Shown piece by piece: positions 54,891-64,000 of a stretch of 64,000 nucleotides of DNA. The position numbers were made by a program, and so were the translations under genes. Position 1 is the first letter of the stretch, and every line of letters begins with the position of its first letter. The stretch is from assembly GCF_024707125.1 (NCBI RefSeq), contig NZ_JANQAH010000009.1, positions 372,001-436,000 on the forward strand. The letters run 5' to 3'. This DNA comes from Devosia sp. GTDB lineage: Bacteria; Pseudomonadota; Alphaproteobacteria; Rhizobiales; Devosiaceae. The notes below the pieces were generated by a model. It had not been told where the DNA came from, did no database searches, and saw only the letters and a program-made list of their open reading frames with translations.

Positions 54891-57314
54891 ATGAAATTCA
54901 CGCTTGATTGGCTCAAGGAACATCTCGAGACCACGGCCTCGACCGAAGAGATCGGCAAGGCGCTGACCATGATCGGCCTTGAAGTGGAAGGCATTGAAAG
55001 CCAGGGCAAGGCGCTCGAAAAGTTCGTCATTGCCCATGTGGTGGAAGCAAAGCCGCATCCCAATTCGGACCACCTCAATATCTGCAAGGTCGATGCCGGG
55101 ACCGGCGAGCTGATCGACGTCGTCTGCGGCGCGCCGAACGCTAGGACTGGCATGAAGAGCGTCTTCGCCTTCCCCGGCACCTATATTCCGGGCAAGGATT
55201 TTGAACTCAAGGGCGGCGTCGTCATCCGCGGTGCGCCGTCGAACGGCATGCTGTGTTCGGCCGCCGAACTTCAGCTTTCCAATGATCATGACGGCATCAT
55301 CACCCTGCCCGACGATGCGCCGATCGGCCAAAAATATGTCGACTATGCCGGCATCAATGGCGTGGTTTTCGACATCTCCATCACGCCCAATCGCGGCGAT
55401 GCGACCGGCGTCTACGGCGTGGCACGCGATCTCGCCGCCTTTGGCCTCGGCACGCTGAAGAAGACCGATTTTTCGCCGGTCCCTTCCAAGGGCAAAAGCC
55501 CGATTGCGCCGCTGCCGCAGCAATTTTCGGGCGATGAGCCCAAGGCGATCCGGAAATTTGCCGGCCGCTATATCGCCAATGTGAAGAACGGCCCGTCGCC
55601 CGATTGGCTGCAGGCGCGTCTGCGCGCTGTCGGCCTGCGTCCGATCAACACCATCGTGGACATTACCAACCTCGTCTCGCTCGGCTGGGGCCGGCCGCTG
55701 CACGCCTATGACGCCGACAAGGTTCAGGGCCAGATGGTGCTGCGCAATGCGCGCGGCGAAGCGTTCGATGCGCTCGACAACAAGGTCTATACGCTCGACG
55801 AGACCATGACGGTTATTGCTGACGATAAGGGCCCGCTCTGCCTCGGCGGCATCATGGGCGGCATTCGCTCAGGTGTGACCGATGAAACCACCAATATTCT
55901 CATGGAATGCGCGAGCTGGGATCCGGAGCTGATCGCCCGTACCGGCCGCAAGACCGGGATCGTTTCCGATGCGCGCTATCGTTTGGAGCGTTCGGTTGAC
56001 CCGGCTCTTACGGAGCCAGGCATGGAACTGGCAACGCGCCTTGTGCTTGAACTCTGCGGTGGCGAACCGATGGAGCCGGCGATCTCGGGCGAGGACGTCT
56101 TTGCCAATACCACGGTGGAATTCCCGCTTGGCGAAGTGCGACGCCTGACCGGCTTGGAAGTCTCTCCGGAGAAGATCGAAGCTATTCTTTCGGCGCTTGG
56201 TTTCGTGGCCGAGGGTTCGGGCGACAAGCGCACCGTAAAAGTGCCGAGCTGGCGTCCGGATGTGACCCAGAAGGCTGACCTCGTCGAAGAGGTCATGCGT
56301 ATGGTGGGCGTCGACAATGTGCCGGTGGAGCCGCTGGCGCGCCTCAATCACGTTGCGCCGCGCATTCTGACCACCATCCAGAATCGTCGTCGCATTGCGC
56401 GTCGGGTTCTGGCGTCGCGTGGGTTGGATGAGGCTGTCACCTGGAGCTTCATTTCCCATGACGAAGCCACGCGCTTTGGCGGCGGTACGGACGATCGGCA
56501 GCTGGCCAATGCCATTGCGTCCGACATGACCGACATGCGGCCCTCGCTGCTGCCGGGCCTGCTGGCGGGTGCACGTCGCAATGCCAATCGCGGTTTTGCC
56601 GATGTGAGTCTGTTCGAAGTCGGGCAGATCTTCCTTTCCGACAAGCCGGAAGGCCAGCACACCTATGCTTCGGGCGTGCGCACCGGCACGGCCAAGATCG
56701 ATGGCGCTGGTCGCCATTGGTCGGGCAAGGCCGAGGCGGTGACTGTGTGGGATGCCAAGGCCGATCTTGCTGCGGTGCTCGATGCGCTCGGCGTCGACGT
56801 CGACAAGGTGCAGGTGCTGCCCGAGGCGGCGAGCTGGAGCCATCCGGGCCGTGGCGGGCGCTTTGCGCTTGGCCCAAAAGTGACGCTGGGCTGGTTCGGC
56901 GAACTGCATCCGGCGCTGGCGGCGGATCTTGATATTTCGGGGCCGGTTGCGGCATTCGAAATCGACCTCGATGCCCTCCCCGAAGCGCGCAAGAAGGCGA
57001 CGAAGACCAAGCCGGCGATTGACCTCAGCCAGTTCCAGCCGGTTTCCCGCGATTTTGCTTTCGTGATGGACAAGGGCGTAGCTGCGGCGACGATCCTGCG
57101 GGCGGCGAAGGGTGCGGACAAGGCGCTCATCGCTGATGTGGGTATTTTCGACGTGTTCGAAGGCACGCACGTTGGCGAGGGCAAAAAGTCCGTAGCCATC
57201 GAAGTAACCCTGCAGCCGCGCGACCGTACGCTGACCGACGAGGACATCGAAAAGGTGTCATCGGCGATTGTTGCGGCTGTGACCAAGACGACCGGCGGCG
57301 AACTGCGGAAGTAG
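54891..57314 (+). CDS. pheT: Phenylalanyl-tRNA synthetase beta subunit
   Basis: 807 residues, usual length. In order: N-terminal tRNA-binding (EMAP-like) domain with HPNSDHLNICKVD, B3/B4 editing domain, B5 domain (about 400-475), the inactive class II core, and the anticodon-binding FDX-ACB domain near 715-807 ending GEGKKSVAIEVTLQPRDRTLTDEDIE. It starts 11 bases after the ASCH-exonuclease stop. Confidence 0.97.
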   Translation: MKFTLDWLKEHLETTASTEEIGKALTMIGLEVEGIESQGKALEKFVIAHVVEAKPHPNSDHLNICKVDAGTGELIDVVCGAPNARTGMKSVFAFPGTYIPGKDFELKGGVVIRGAPSNGMLCSAAELQLSNDHDGIITLPDDAPIGQKYVDYAGINGVVFDISITPNRGDATGVYGVARDLAAFGLGTLKKTDFSPVPSKGKSPIAPLPQQFSGDEPKAIRKFAGRYIANVKNGPSPDWLQARLRAVGLRPINTIVDITNLVSLGWGRPLHAYDADKVQGQMVLRNARGEAFDALDNKVYTLDETMTVIADDKGPLCLGGIMGGIRSGVTDETTNILMECASWDPELIARTGRKTGIVSDARYRLERSVDPALTEPGMELATRLVLELCGGEPMEPAISGEDVFANTTVEFPLGEVRRLTGLEVSPEKIEAILSALGFVAEGSGDKRTVKVPSWRPDVTQKADLVEEVMRMVGVDNVPVEPLARLNHVAPRILTTIQNRRRIARRVLASRGLDEAVTWSFISHDEATRFGGGTDDRQLANAIASDMTDMRPSLLPGLLAGARRNANRGFADVSLFEVGQIFLSDKPEGQHTYASGVRTGTAKIDGAGRHWSGKAEAVTVWDAKADLAAVLDALGVDVDKVQVLPEAASWSHPGRGGRFALGPKVTLGWFGELHPALAADLDISGPVAAFEIDLDALPEARKKATKTKPAIDLSQFQPVSRDFAFVMDKGVAAATILRAAKGADKALIADVGIFDVFEGTHVGEGKKSVAIEVTLQPRDRTLTDEDIEKVSSAIVAAVTKTTGGELRK

Positions 57315-57345
57315 TTCGCCTGTCCAATCCCACTGCTTCATATCG

Positions 57346-57398
57346 GCAAGCGGGAACCTCTGTTGTGAAACGGAGGTCCCCGCTTTCGCGGGGATGAC
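57346..57398. repeat. REP-type palindrome between pheT and folC
   Basis: GCAAGCGGGAACCTC and a second stem TCCCCGCTTTCGCGGGGA (57377-57394) followed by TGACA. The second stem and its flank are identical to 3752-3773, confirming a dispersed family. Confidence 0.75.
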
Positions 57399-57433
57399 AG
57401 TTCCGTGGGCGCTTTTGCATTGGAGACAAACCA

Positions 57434-58729
57434 GTGTCCCGTACCGACGCCATTCTGAAACGCCTGTCTGGGCTGCATCCAAAGCTGATCGATCTCAGCC
57501 TGGATCGCATGCTGCCGCTCTTGGAAAAGCTGGGCAATCCGCAGGACCACCTGCCGCCCACGATCCATGTGGCGGGGACCAATGCCAAGGGTTCGACCAT
57601 TGCCTATCTCCGCGCTTTCCTCGAAGCGGCGGGCAAGAAGGTGCATGTCTATAATTCGCCCCATCTCGTGCGTTTCAACGAGCGCATCCGGTTGGCGAGC
57701 GAGCTGGTTTCCACGCGAAAACTGAATGCGGCGCTGGAGGAGGTGGAAGAGATCAATGCCGGGGCCGGGATCACCTTTTTCGAGGTGACGACGGTAACGG
57801 CGTTCAAGCTTTTCGCCGAAACGCCGGCCGATTTTCTGCTGCTCGAAACCGGCATGGGTGGGACTTACGACACCACCAATGTCGTAAAACATCCCCTGGG
57901 CACGATCATCACGCCGGTCGATTTCGACCATCAGGGTTTTCTGGGCAAGACGATTGCCGAGATTGCGTCCAACAAGGCCGGCATTCTGAAGCGCGGCTCG
58001 AAATCGGTGATGGGTATCCAGCGCGACGAGGGGCACAAGGTGCTTGAGCGCGCGGCGCATCGGCTGGGGATCACGCCGCTCTGGCAGGGCGAGGATTTTC
58101 ATGGGTCGGCGCAGGATGGGCGGCTCGTCTATACCGACGAGGCTGGCATGCTCGACCTGCCGCCGCCGGCGCTCTTAGGGCCGCACCAGTTCGACAATGC
58201 GGCTCTGGCCATTGCGGCGGCGCGGCATTTTGAATTGCCGGTCGATGAGGCGGCGATTGCCGAGGGTCTGCGCAAGGTAACCTGGCCGGCGCGTATGCAG
58301 CCGATCCGCGAGGGCAAACTGCGCGAGCTGCTGCCGGCGAGCCACGAACTCTGGCTCGATGGCGGACACAATACGCACGGCGCCAAGGCGCTGGCGCGGA
58401 CCATTGCCGAATTTGACCGCAACCGTGCGGCGCCGCTGGTGCTGATCATGGGCATGATGAATACCCGCGACCCAGGCGAGTTCCTGGAGGCTTTTGCCGG
58501 TTTCAGGCCCTCTGTGCTGGCGCTGACCATTCCGGGGGAGCAGAACGCCCACCCAGCGGCTCATATCGTCAAGCGGGCGCACGATGTCGGGCTGGAGGCG
58601 CGACCGCTGCGTTCCATCGTGACAGCGCTGAAGGCAGCCGCAGAAGTGCCCAATGCGCGGGTGCTGATCTGCGGCTCGCTCTATCTGGCCGGCGACGTGC
58701 TCGCGAAAAACGGCACGCCGCCGAACTGA
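57434..58729 (+). CDS. folC: Bifunctional dihydrofolate / folylpolyglutamate synthase
   Basis: 431 residues. Adds glutamate to dihydropteroate and to tetrahydrofolates. P-loop VAGTNAKGST near residue 50, YNSPHLVRFNERIRL, FLLLETGMGGTYDTTN and LDGGHNTHGAKAL near 315 are family motifs. The usual GGRLDATN reads GGTYDTTN here, a mild change. The start is GTG at 57434. It follows pheT across a REP element and may have its own promoter. Confidence 0.94.
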   Translation: MSRTDAILKRLSGLHPKLIDLSLDRMLPLLEKLGNPQDHLPPTIHVAGTNAKGSTIAYLRAFLEAAGKKVHVYNSPHLVRFNERIRLASELVSTRKLNAALEEVEEINAGAGITFFEVTTVTAFKLFAETPADFLLLETGMGGTYDTTNVVKHPLGTIITPVDFDHQGFLGKTIAEIASNKAGILKRGSKSVMGIQRDEGHKVLERAAHRLGITPLWQGEDFHGSAQDGRLVYTDEAGMLDLPPPALLGPHQFDNAALAIAAARHFELPVDEAAIAEGLRKVTWPARMQPIREGKLRELLPASHELWLDGGHNTHGAKALARTIAEFDRNRAAPLVLIMGMMNTRDPGEFLEAFAGFRPSVLALTIPGEQNAHPAAHIVKRAHDVGLEARPLRSIVTALKAAAEVPNARVLICGSLYLAGDVLAKNGTPPN

Positions 58730-58735
58730 ACGATT

Positions 58736-60406
58736 TTAGTACTTCGCCTGCTCACTACCGCAGAACGGATCGACGGGGCTGGTGCCGGTGAATGGCACCC
58801 GGCCGAGAAGCGCGTCGAGGACGGCTTCCTGGATGGCGTCGCTTGAGCCATAGGCGTTGATATAGGTCGACACGCGCGGGGCGTCGTAGAGGTAGTAGGG
58901 AAAGCCCAGCGAGACCATGAGGGTCGGCACTTCGTGCCAGTGGCGGTGCATGGCGCCGAAGACCGAGCCGGTGAGGCCCTTCCAATCAAGGAAAATGCGG
59001 CTGCGGGTGAGGAGGGTTTCTTCCGCCAGCAGATACAGGACGAGGTCGTAATCGCTAGCGCGGGCGGCGAGCTCGGGCGTGTGGATGGTAACCTCAAAGC
59101 CCTCTTCGGTCAGGCGATCGGGTAGCGAGAGCGGGATCGGCGCAGGGGCAAAGGGCTGCACGGCGCCGGTCGAGTAGATCAGCACGCGCTTGTATTTTGC
59201 GGGGGACAGCGGCAGCAGGTTGGCCGTGTCTTTCACCAGCGTCGGCATGCGCGCCGTCACCTCTTTCGCCTTGGCGAGCTTTTCGGGCGTCGCGACCACG
59301 CGGCTGGCCGTATCGAGATTGGGCTCGGGGCGCTCCTGATGGAGGCCCAGCGCGGCCTTGAGGGCCAGAATGCGGGTTACGGCCTCGTCGACGCGCTCCT
59401 GCGTCAGGCGGCCATCGGCAACGGCCTTTACGAGGCGCATCAGGTCGCCATTGGGATCGTCGGAGAACAAAATGACGTCGCAGCCGGCGATGACCAGTTC
59501 GGGCAGGGTTTCGTCGCGCGGACCCCAATCGCCGAGGCCGGCCATGGGGGTGGCGTCGGACACGATGAGACCCTGGAAACCCAGGCGCTCGCGCAGCAGG
59601 GTTTCGTTGAGGAGGCGGCTGAGCGAAGCCGGGCGGAAGGCTTCCGAGGTCGCTTCAGGATCAAGCTCCCGCACAAAAGCCGGAAAGGCGATGTGGGCGG
59701 ACATGACGCTGAGGACGCCGGCTTCAATGGCGGCGCGATAGAGTCGGCCGAATTGTTCTTCCCATTCGGCAATGGTCAGCGGATTGACCGTGGTGACAAG
59801 GTGCTGGTCGCGGTCGTCATAACCCTCGCCCGGCCAATGTTTTACCGTGGCGGCGACGCCATTGGCCTGGAAGGCGGCGATCTGGGCCAGGGCGTGGCGT
59901 TCGATCCTGTCGATATCGCTGCCATAGGAGCGGGTGCCGACAATGGCGCTGCGCCAGGCGGCATTGATGTCGATGACTGGGGTAAAACTCCAGTTGAGCC
60001 CAACGGCGCGCGCTTCCTCGGCCATGATGGTGGAAATGGCCGTAGTGGCTTCCACATCGTCGACGGCGGCGAGGCCGAGCGGGTTCGGCACAGAGGTGCC
60101 AAAAGGCAGGCTCATGCGGCTGCCTTCGAGATCGGCGCTGACCAGCATGGGCGCGGGGCCGGCGGCATCGAGCTGGCGGGCGAAGCTGATTTCACTGGCG
60201 AGGTCATCGGAATAGATGCGGGTCACCCCGCCCGGCCGGAAGGCTTTTACCGTTTCCAGCGCCTGGTCGGCATCACCGCGGACGAGAAGCACAAAAAGCT
60301 GGGCCAGCTTGTCGCGCGGGGCCAGGCCATCGCGCGTGGCATGCACCCAGGCAATGGCCTCCTCATTCAGATTGAAGGGCGCTGCGGACAAGTCGATAGG
60401 GGCCAA
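58736..60406 (-). CDS. Glycoside hydrolase family 3 protein, NagZ-like N-terminal domain
   Basis: 556 residues. The TIM barrel (about 1-340) has PAPMLVSADLEGSRM, the substrate loop TVKHWPGEGYDDRDQH (the KH(F)PG motif of beta-N-acetylhexosaminidases, with Trp for Phe) and the nucleophile region GLIVSDATPM with Asp near 282. A C-terminal flavodoxin-like domain (KRVLIYSTGAVQPF...) makes it longer than NagZ. No signal peptide is present. It probably acts on cell-wall or other hexosaminides; other beta-glycosides remain possible. It is convergent with folC, six bases apart. Confidence 0.85.
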   Translation of the reverse strand: MAPIDLSAAPFNLNEEAIAWVHATRDGLAPRDKLAQLFVLLVRGDADQALETVKAFRPGGVTRIYSDDLASEISFARQLDAAGPAPMLVSADLEGSRMSLPFGTSVPNPLGLAAVDDVEATTAISTIMAEEARAVGLNWSFTPVIDINAAWRSAIVGTRSYGSDIDRIERHALAQIAAFQANGVAATVKHWPGEGYDDRDQHLVTTVNPLTIAEWEEQFGRLYRAAIEAGVLSVMSAHIAFPAFVRELDPEATSEAFRPASLSRLLNETLLRERLGFQGLIVSDATPMAGLGDWGPRDETLPELVIAGCDVILFSDDPNGDLMRLVKAVADGRLTQERVDEAVTRILALKAALGLHQERPEPNLDTASRVVATPEKLAKAKEVTARMPTLVKDTANLLPLSPAKYKRVLIYSTGAVQPFAPAPIPLSLPDRLTEEGFEVTIHTPELAARASDYDLVLYLLAEETLLTRSRIFLDWKGLTGSVFGAMHRHWHEVPTLMVSLGFPYYLYDAPRVSTYINAYGSSDAIQEAVLDALLGRVPFTGTSPVDPFCGSEQAKY

Positions 60407-60522
60407 GGCATTCTCTCCAGACGGGCAGTCTTGCGGTGCGATAGTGCTAGCAGAGCCCGCAGGGCTCCACCATGCCCAACCTCACGGCTTTGTGAGGCGA
60501 ATCTATGGAGCGCGCAGAAGCC

Positions 60523-60846
60523 TTAGGCGGCGTGCGATTCCAGCCATTTTATGAGCTGCACGCGGCTCTGCCCGGCCCCGACCTTGATGTCCACCGGCGC
60601 ACCGTCCTTGAAGATGATCAGCGTCGGCATGGCGCGGACATTGTAGGCGACGGTAATGCCGGGATTGGCGTCGACGTCCAGTTTGACGATCTTGAAATCT
60701 GCAGCCAGCTCTTCGGCGAGCGCGTCGATAGTAGGTGCCATGGCTTTGCAGGGTGGGCACCACTCGGCCCAGAAATCGACGAGCACCGGACGGTCGGCCT
60801 CAAGAACTTCGGCGGCAAAATTGCTGTCGCTGACATGGAGGGCCAT
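60523..60846 (-). CDS. Thioredoxin with a CPPC active site
   Basis: 107 residues, single thioredoxin fold. FWAEWCPPCKAMAPTIDAL carries the redox pair Cys-Pro-Pro-Cys in place of Cys-Gly-Pro-Cys, a change that alters the redox potential in other thioredoxins. The cis-Pro is in RAMPTLIIF. It is a diverged tandem copy of the downstream-listed gene at 60994-61317 (same length, same ends KWLE-X-HAA), separated by a terminator and 147 bases, so it has its own promoter. Confidence 0.93.
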   Translation of the reverse strand: MALHVSDSNFAAEVLEADRPVLVDFWAEWCPPCKAMAPTIDALAEELAADFKIVKLDVDANPGITVAYNVRAMPTLIIFKDGAPVDIKVGAGQSRVQLIKWLESHAA

Positions 60847-60941
60847 GGGTCACCTTTCATCGGCATTGAGCGATGAAGTTAGGCGCGATTGCCGGCTGGG
60901 GAAAGAAATGGCGTTTTATGCTTTTGAGCCGCCAAACAAAA

Positions 60942-60971
60942 AAGCACCGCCGGATGGGTCCGGCGGTGCTT
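60942..60971 (-). terminator. Terminator of trxA
   Basis: On the minus strand AAGCACCGCCGG pairs perfectly with CCGGCGGTGCTT around six bases, followed by TTTTTTGTTTGG. Confidence 0.88.
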
Positions 60972-60993
60972 GGATTTTAGTTAGTCCGCGCTC

Positions 60994-61317
60994 TTAGGCG
61001 GCGTGGCCTTCGAGCCACTTGGTGAGGCCTGCCTTGGGCGTGCCGGCACCGATCTTCATGTCGGCGGCTTCGCCGTTCTTGAAGAGAATCATGGTCGGGA
61101 TGGAGCGGACGCCATACTTCACAGTGGTCGACGGGTTTTCGTCGACATTGAGCTTGACGATCTTCACCTTGCCCGAGAGTTCCTGGGAAAGCTCATCGAG
61201 GACGGGGGCGATCGCCCGGCAGGGCCCGCACCACTCGGCCCAGAAGTCCACCAGAACGGGCTCTTGGGAGTTGAGGACTTCCTCGCCAAACGTGGCGTCG
61301 GAAACGTGCTTCGTCAT
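60994..61317 (-). CDS. trxA: Thioredoxin
   Basis: 107-residue classic thioredoxin: [22 protein letters not shown] with the CGPC redox site and cis-Pro in RSIPTMILF. It reduces protein disulfides in the cytoplasm using thioredoxin reductase. It lies just after addA, the usual alphaproteobacterial order, and ends at a strong terminator. Confidence 0.97.
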   Translation of the reverse strand: MTKHVSDATFGEEVLNSQEPVLVDFWAEWCGPCRAIAPVLDELSQELSGKVKIVKLNVDENPSTTVKYGVRSIPTMILFKNGEAADMKIGAGTPKAGLTKWLEGHAA

Positions 61318-61396
61318 TTATTGTGCCTTTTGGGTTGAAAGCGGTGGGTTGTTTGCTCCCAAAGCTGGTGAGAGTCCAGCCTTTGGACAAGATCGT

Positions 61397-64000
61397 TCAC
61401 TTCAGGGTGAAATTCCCACGCGCTTGTTCGAGAAGCTCGGACGGCAAATTCATCAATGATTCCAACTCGGTCCATAGAATTGCCGCGCGAACGGTCCGGC
61501 CGGGGAAAAGCTGGCTTGCAACCAGCGCATATAGCGAGAGTTGCGTAACGTACCTCGGAGGCACGTCGACAGCCGTTTTCGGCGCCGTTGCGTCGGACTT
61601 GTAGTCGATCACCAACACGCTGTGGTCGTCAACTACGAGCCTGTCCATACGCCCCGAAAGGCGGATTGGTTCCCCGTCACGGATGGCATCTACGAGAAAC
61701 GGCACTTCCGCGCGGCTGTCGGGCCCAAAGAGGTAGGCGAATTCCAGGCTATCGAGAATGGATAGGGCCTTTGGGGCGAGGCGCGCCTGCTCCTTGGGCA
61801 TGTCGGGCAGCAGCACTTCGAGGGCGCGGGGAATCACATTGGGCCAGAGGCCGCGGTCGATTCGGCCCAGATGCTGCAGGAGGGCATGGAGGGCGATGCC
61901 GGATTTTCGCGCGGTTTCGGCGTCTCGCACGCGTTCGGCGGCGGTGGCGAGGGCGGGCTCATTGCCGCTGGCTTCATGCGCACGGGACGGGGAGGTGGTG
62001 GCCGGCGGAACGAAGGCCGGCAAAGGTTCGGGCTCGACCCAGCGTGCGGGTTTTGCGCTTGCGGTTGTGGAGCCTGTTATCGCGGCTGGCTGCGGGCGGA
62101 CAATGGGATAGACGAGGGCAGAAGTGCCGTCGGCCAGTTCCAAAACTTCGGCATTGTCGGACAGGGCCGATTCCACTGCCTCATACCAGGTGCCGTCGAG
62201 CTTGCCGTTCTGGGTCAGGGCGCCTGTGACATAGAGCTCGTCTTCGGCGCGGGTCATGGCGACATAGAGTTTTCGCCAATATTCCTGCGCGAGATTCGCG
62301 TCGGTCTTTTCCTTGATCTCCAGCGTCGCCGGGACGTGCTGGGCCTTGTTGGACGCGTGGATGAGGAGCGGGCCGGGAGTTTCCGAGACGATATAGATCG
62401 GGCTGCCGATCTGTTTTGCCGCGGGTTTGCTCGCTGCATCGGCCATGATGACGATAGGCGCCTCAAGACCCTTGGCGCCGTGCACCGTCATGACGCGGAC
62501 GCCGCCGCCGCCTTCGGCCAATTCGCGCTTGATCGAGACATTGCGCTGGCGCATGTCGGCGGCAAAGCCCTGGAGCGAGGGTTGCGCGTTCTGCTCGTGG
62601 TTGAGTGCCAATTCCAGAAATTCGGAAATGACTTCATCGACTTCCGTGCCGAGGCGGGCGTGGAAGCGTTTGAGGCCCTGATCGGCATAGAGAACTTTGG
62701 TCAGGAATTCGAAGGGGCGTTCAAAGTCGAGATTGGCGCGCCAGGCGGCGAGGCGTTCGGCAGCAGCGCGGGCCGCGGGCAGGGCCGAGGCGAGGAGCGC
62801 GGACCAGAGGGTCTGGCGGTCGGACCGAGTGCTGGCGAGGTTGAAAAGATCGTCCTCGGAAAAATCGAAGAGTGGCGAGCGGAGGAGCGCAGCGAGCTGC
62901 AGATCATCGGCTGGATTGAGCAGCACGTCGATCAGCGCCAGGAGATCGAGCACGGCGATATGGCCGGTGACGGCCAGCCGGTCTGCGCCGGGGGTCGGCA
63001 CGTGGTAGAGGCGCAGGGCGCGAATGATTTCCTGGAACAGGGCACTGCGCGATTGGACGAGGATGAGGACGTCATCGGCGGTAACGGCACGACCGCGCTG
63101 GGTCAGCGGACGCCCATTGTCGATCCAGCTTCTTATTTCGCGGGCAATACGCATGGCGACCTGTCGCGCGGCGCTCTGCTCGGCTTCCAAGGGCTCAAGC
63201 GGCCATTGGCCATCGCCGGCCTCCGACTTTTGCGCCTGTACGGGCGGCCAGAGCGTGACGGTGCCGCCGGGCTGGCTGCGGGCAGCAGTGTGCAGAACCC
63301 GATCGGTAGCGAGGAGGGCCAACTGGATGTCGGAGCGGGCGCAGACTTTGTCTACGGCCTCGAGAATGCCCGAGAGCGTACGAAAGCTGGTGTGGAGCGG
63401 CAGGCGGGCAAAGGCCATGTCAGCGGCTTCGGCGCGGCGGGCAAAGTCGTAGCCTGTCGTGCCGAAGAGGGCCGGCTGGGCGCCCTGGAAGGAATAGATC
63501 GACTGCTTCTGGTCGCCCACGGCAAAGACCGAGCGCGGGCGTCGCGTCGCTCCTTCGCCGACAAAGAATTCAGCGGCGAGGGCTCGCACCACGCGCCATT
63601 GCTGGTCATTGGTGTCCTGGCTTTCATCCACCAGAATGTGCTCGATGCCGGCATCGAGCTTGTACTGCACCCAGGGACCGATCTCGAGATTGTCGAGAAG
63701 ATCGCCGAGGCGGTCGACGAGATCGTCGAAATCGAGCAGGGCCCGGCGGCGCTTGTCGTTTTCATAGCGACGCGCGATGGCGACCAGAATGTCGAGCACG
63801 GCATTGCTGCGCTCGACGAGCCGGGCCGCGCGGATTTTCTCGTCGAGAGCGATGAGGCGATCCTGCTCCCGGATCAGGGTCTCGAACACATGCGGGTGGG
63901 CGTGTCGCTCGGCCTTGGTGAGGAGGCTGGTGCGGGGTTTGCCCTCGGTGGTGAAGAAGGCGGCATGCAGCGTTTCGCGGTCAGGGCGCTCTGGATCGAG
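61397..64000 (-). CDS. addA: Double-strand break repair helicase-nuclease AddA (partial)
   Basis: The last 868 residues of AddA; the gene continues beyond the window edge at 64000 with no stop. UvrD/Rep-type motifs are present: ILVDESQDTNDQQW (II), FAVGDQKQSIYSFQGA (III), VRVMTVHGAKGLEAPIVIMAD (V) and YVAMTRAEDELYV (VI). A PD-(D/E)XK nuclease near the C-terminus has VLVIDYKSDA as the catalytic core. With AddB it resects DNA ends at breaks for RecA. trxA follows on the same strand 79 bases on. The frame runs through the internal start codons, so this is not the true N-terminus. Confidence 0.96.
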   Translation of the reverse strand, partial: LDPERPDRETLHAAFFTTEGKPRTSLLTKAERHAHPHVFETLIREQDRLIALDEKIRAARLVERSNAVLDILVAIARRYENDKRRRALLDFDDLVDRLGDLLDNLEIGPWVQYKLDAGIEHILVDESQDTNDQQWRVVRALAAEFFVGEGATRRPRSVFAVGDQKQSIYSFQGAQPALFGTTGYDFARRAEAADMAFARLPLHTSFRTLSGILEAVDKVCARSDIQLALLATDRVLHTAARSQPGGTVTLWPPVQAQKSEAGDGQWPLEPLEAEQSAARQVAMRIAREIRSWIDNGRPLTQRGRAVTADDVLILVQSRSALFQEIIRALRLYHVPTPGADRLAVTGHIAVLDLLALIDVLLNPADDLQLAALLRSPLFDFSEDDLFNLASTRSDRQTLWSALLASALPAARAAAERLAAWRANLDFERPFEFLTKVLYADQGLKRFHARLGTEVDEVISEFLELALNHEQNAQPSLQGFAADMRQRNVSIKRELAEGGGGVRVMTVHGAKGLEAPIVIMADAASKPAAKQIGSPIYIVSETPGPLLIHASNKAQHVPATLEIKEKTDANLAQEYWRKLYVAMTRAEDELYVTGALTQNGKLDGTWYEAVESALSDNAEVLELADGTSALVYPIVRPQPAAITGSTTASAKPARWVEPEPLPAFVPPATTSPSRAHEASGNEPALATAAERVRDAETARKSGIALHALLQHLGRIDRGLWPNVIPRALEVLLPDMPKEQARLAPKALSILDSLEFAYLFGPDSRAEVPFLVDAIRDGEPIRLSGRMDRLVVDDHSVLVIDYKSDATAPKTAVDVPPRYVTQLSLYALVASQLFPGRTVRAAILWTELESLMNLPSELLEQARGNFTLK

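Overview
The window is a GC-rich, densely coding stretch of an alphaproteobacterial chromosome. Several features point to Hyphomicrobiales: the order mutS-glnD-murJ-trpS-usp-nifU, the lptC-lptA-lptB-rpoN-hpf-ptsN block, DUF1150 next to an Hsp20 gene, an alphaproteobacterial addA followed by trxA, an Irr-type iron box, and rhizobial-style intergenic palindromes. A Devosia-like genus is my best guess, by inference only. I see no prophage, transposase, CRISPR array, rRNA or tRNA gene.

Layout. 1-3565: end of xylB, then xylA, a GNAT acetyltransferase and a GH43 beta-xylosidase, a xylose and xylo-oligosaccharide operon. 3566-4233: REP palindromes and a structured leader ahead of metY. 5646-16364: DUF2189 membrane protein, mutS, glnD, murJ, trpS, a universal stress protein, DUF3817 and nfuA. 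16416-24248 (minus): formamidase-like protein, corC, ybeY, phoH and miaB. The usual miaB-phoH-ybeY-corC string is split by a 2.8 kb island (20052-22856) with a three-way-junction inverted repeat, a G-rich tandem array, REPs and two small genes. 24345-31174: a small conserved protein, an HWE-type histidine kinase, rpsO-pnp, an L,D-transpeptidase and a Stf0-type sulfotransferase. 31171-37696 (minus): HAD hydrolase, infB, ylxR, nusA, rimP. 37831-41683: FNR-like reductase, a small secreted protein, an HxlR regulator, trmB, metK. 41890-47373: rnd, lptCAB, rpoN, hpf, ptsN. 47449-51672: DUF1150, hsp20, GT2 glycosyltransferase, divergent tetR/MFS pair, small secreted protein. 51963-64000: rpmI-rplT, pheS, an ASCH-exonuclease fusion, pheT, folC, a GH3 hydrolase, two thioredoxins and most of addA.

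Regulation visible in the DNA: a consensus sigma-54 promoter before rpoN and a weaker one before hpf; a TTTAGAA-N3-TTCTAA palindrome before nfuA (Irr/ICE type); a ROSE-like hairpin masking the hsp20 ribosome binding site; and an 18-base operator palindrome between the divergent tetR and MFS genes.

Four genes in the first 23 kb (xylA, glnD, corC and an unnamed membrane protein) each carry a single-base frameshift, three of them in a 5-base homopolymer. Restoring one base gives full-length proteins and, for xylA and corC, the expected stop/start junction with the next gene. Sequencing or assembly error is the likeliest cause; phase variation or real mutation cannot be excluded from sequence alone.
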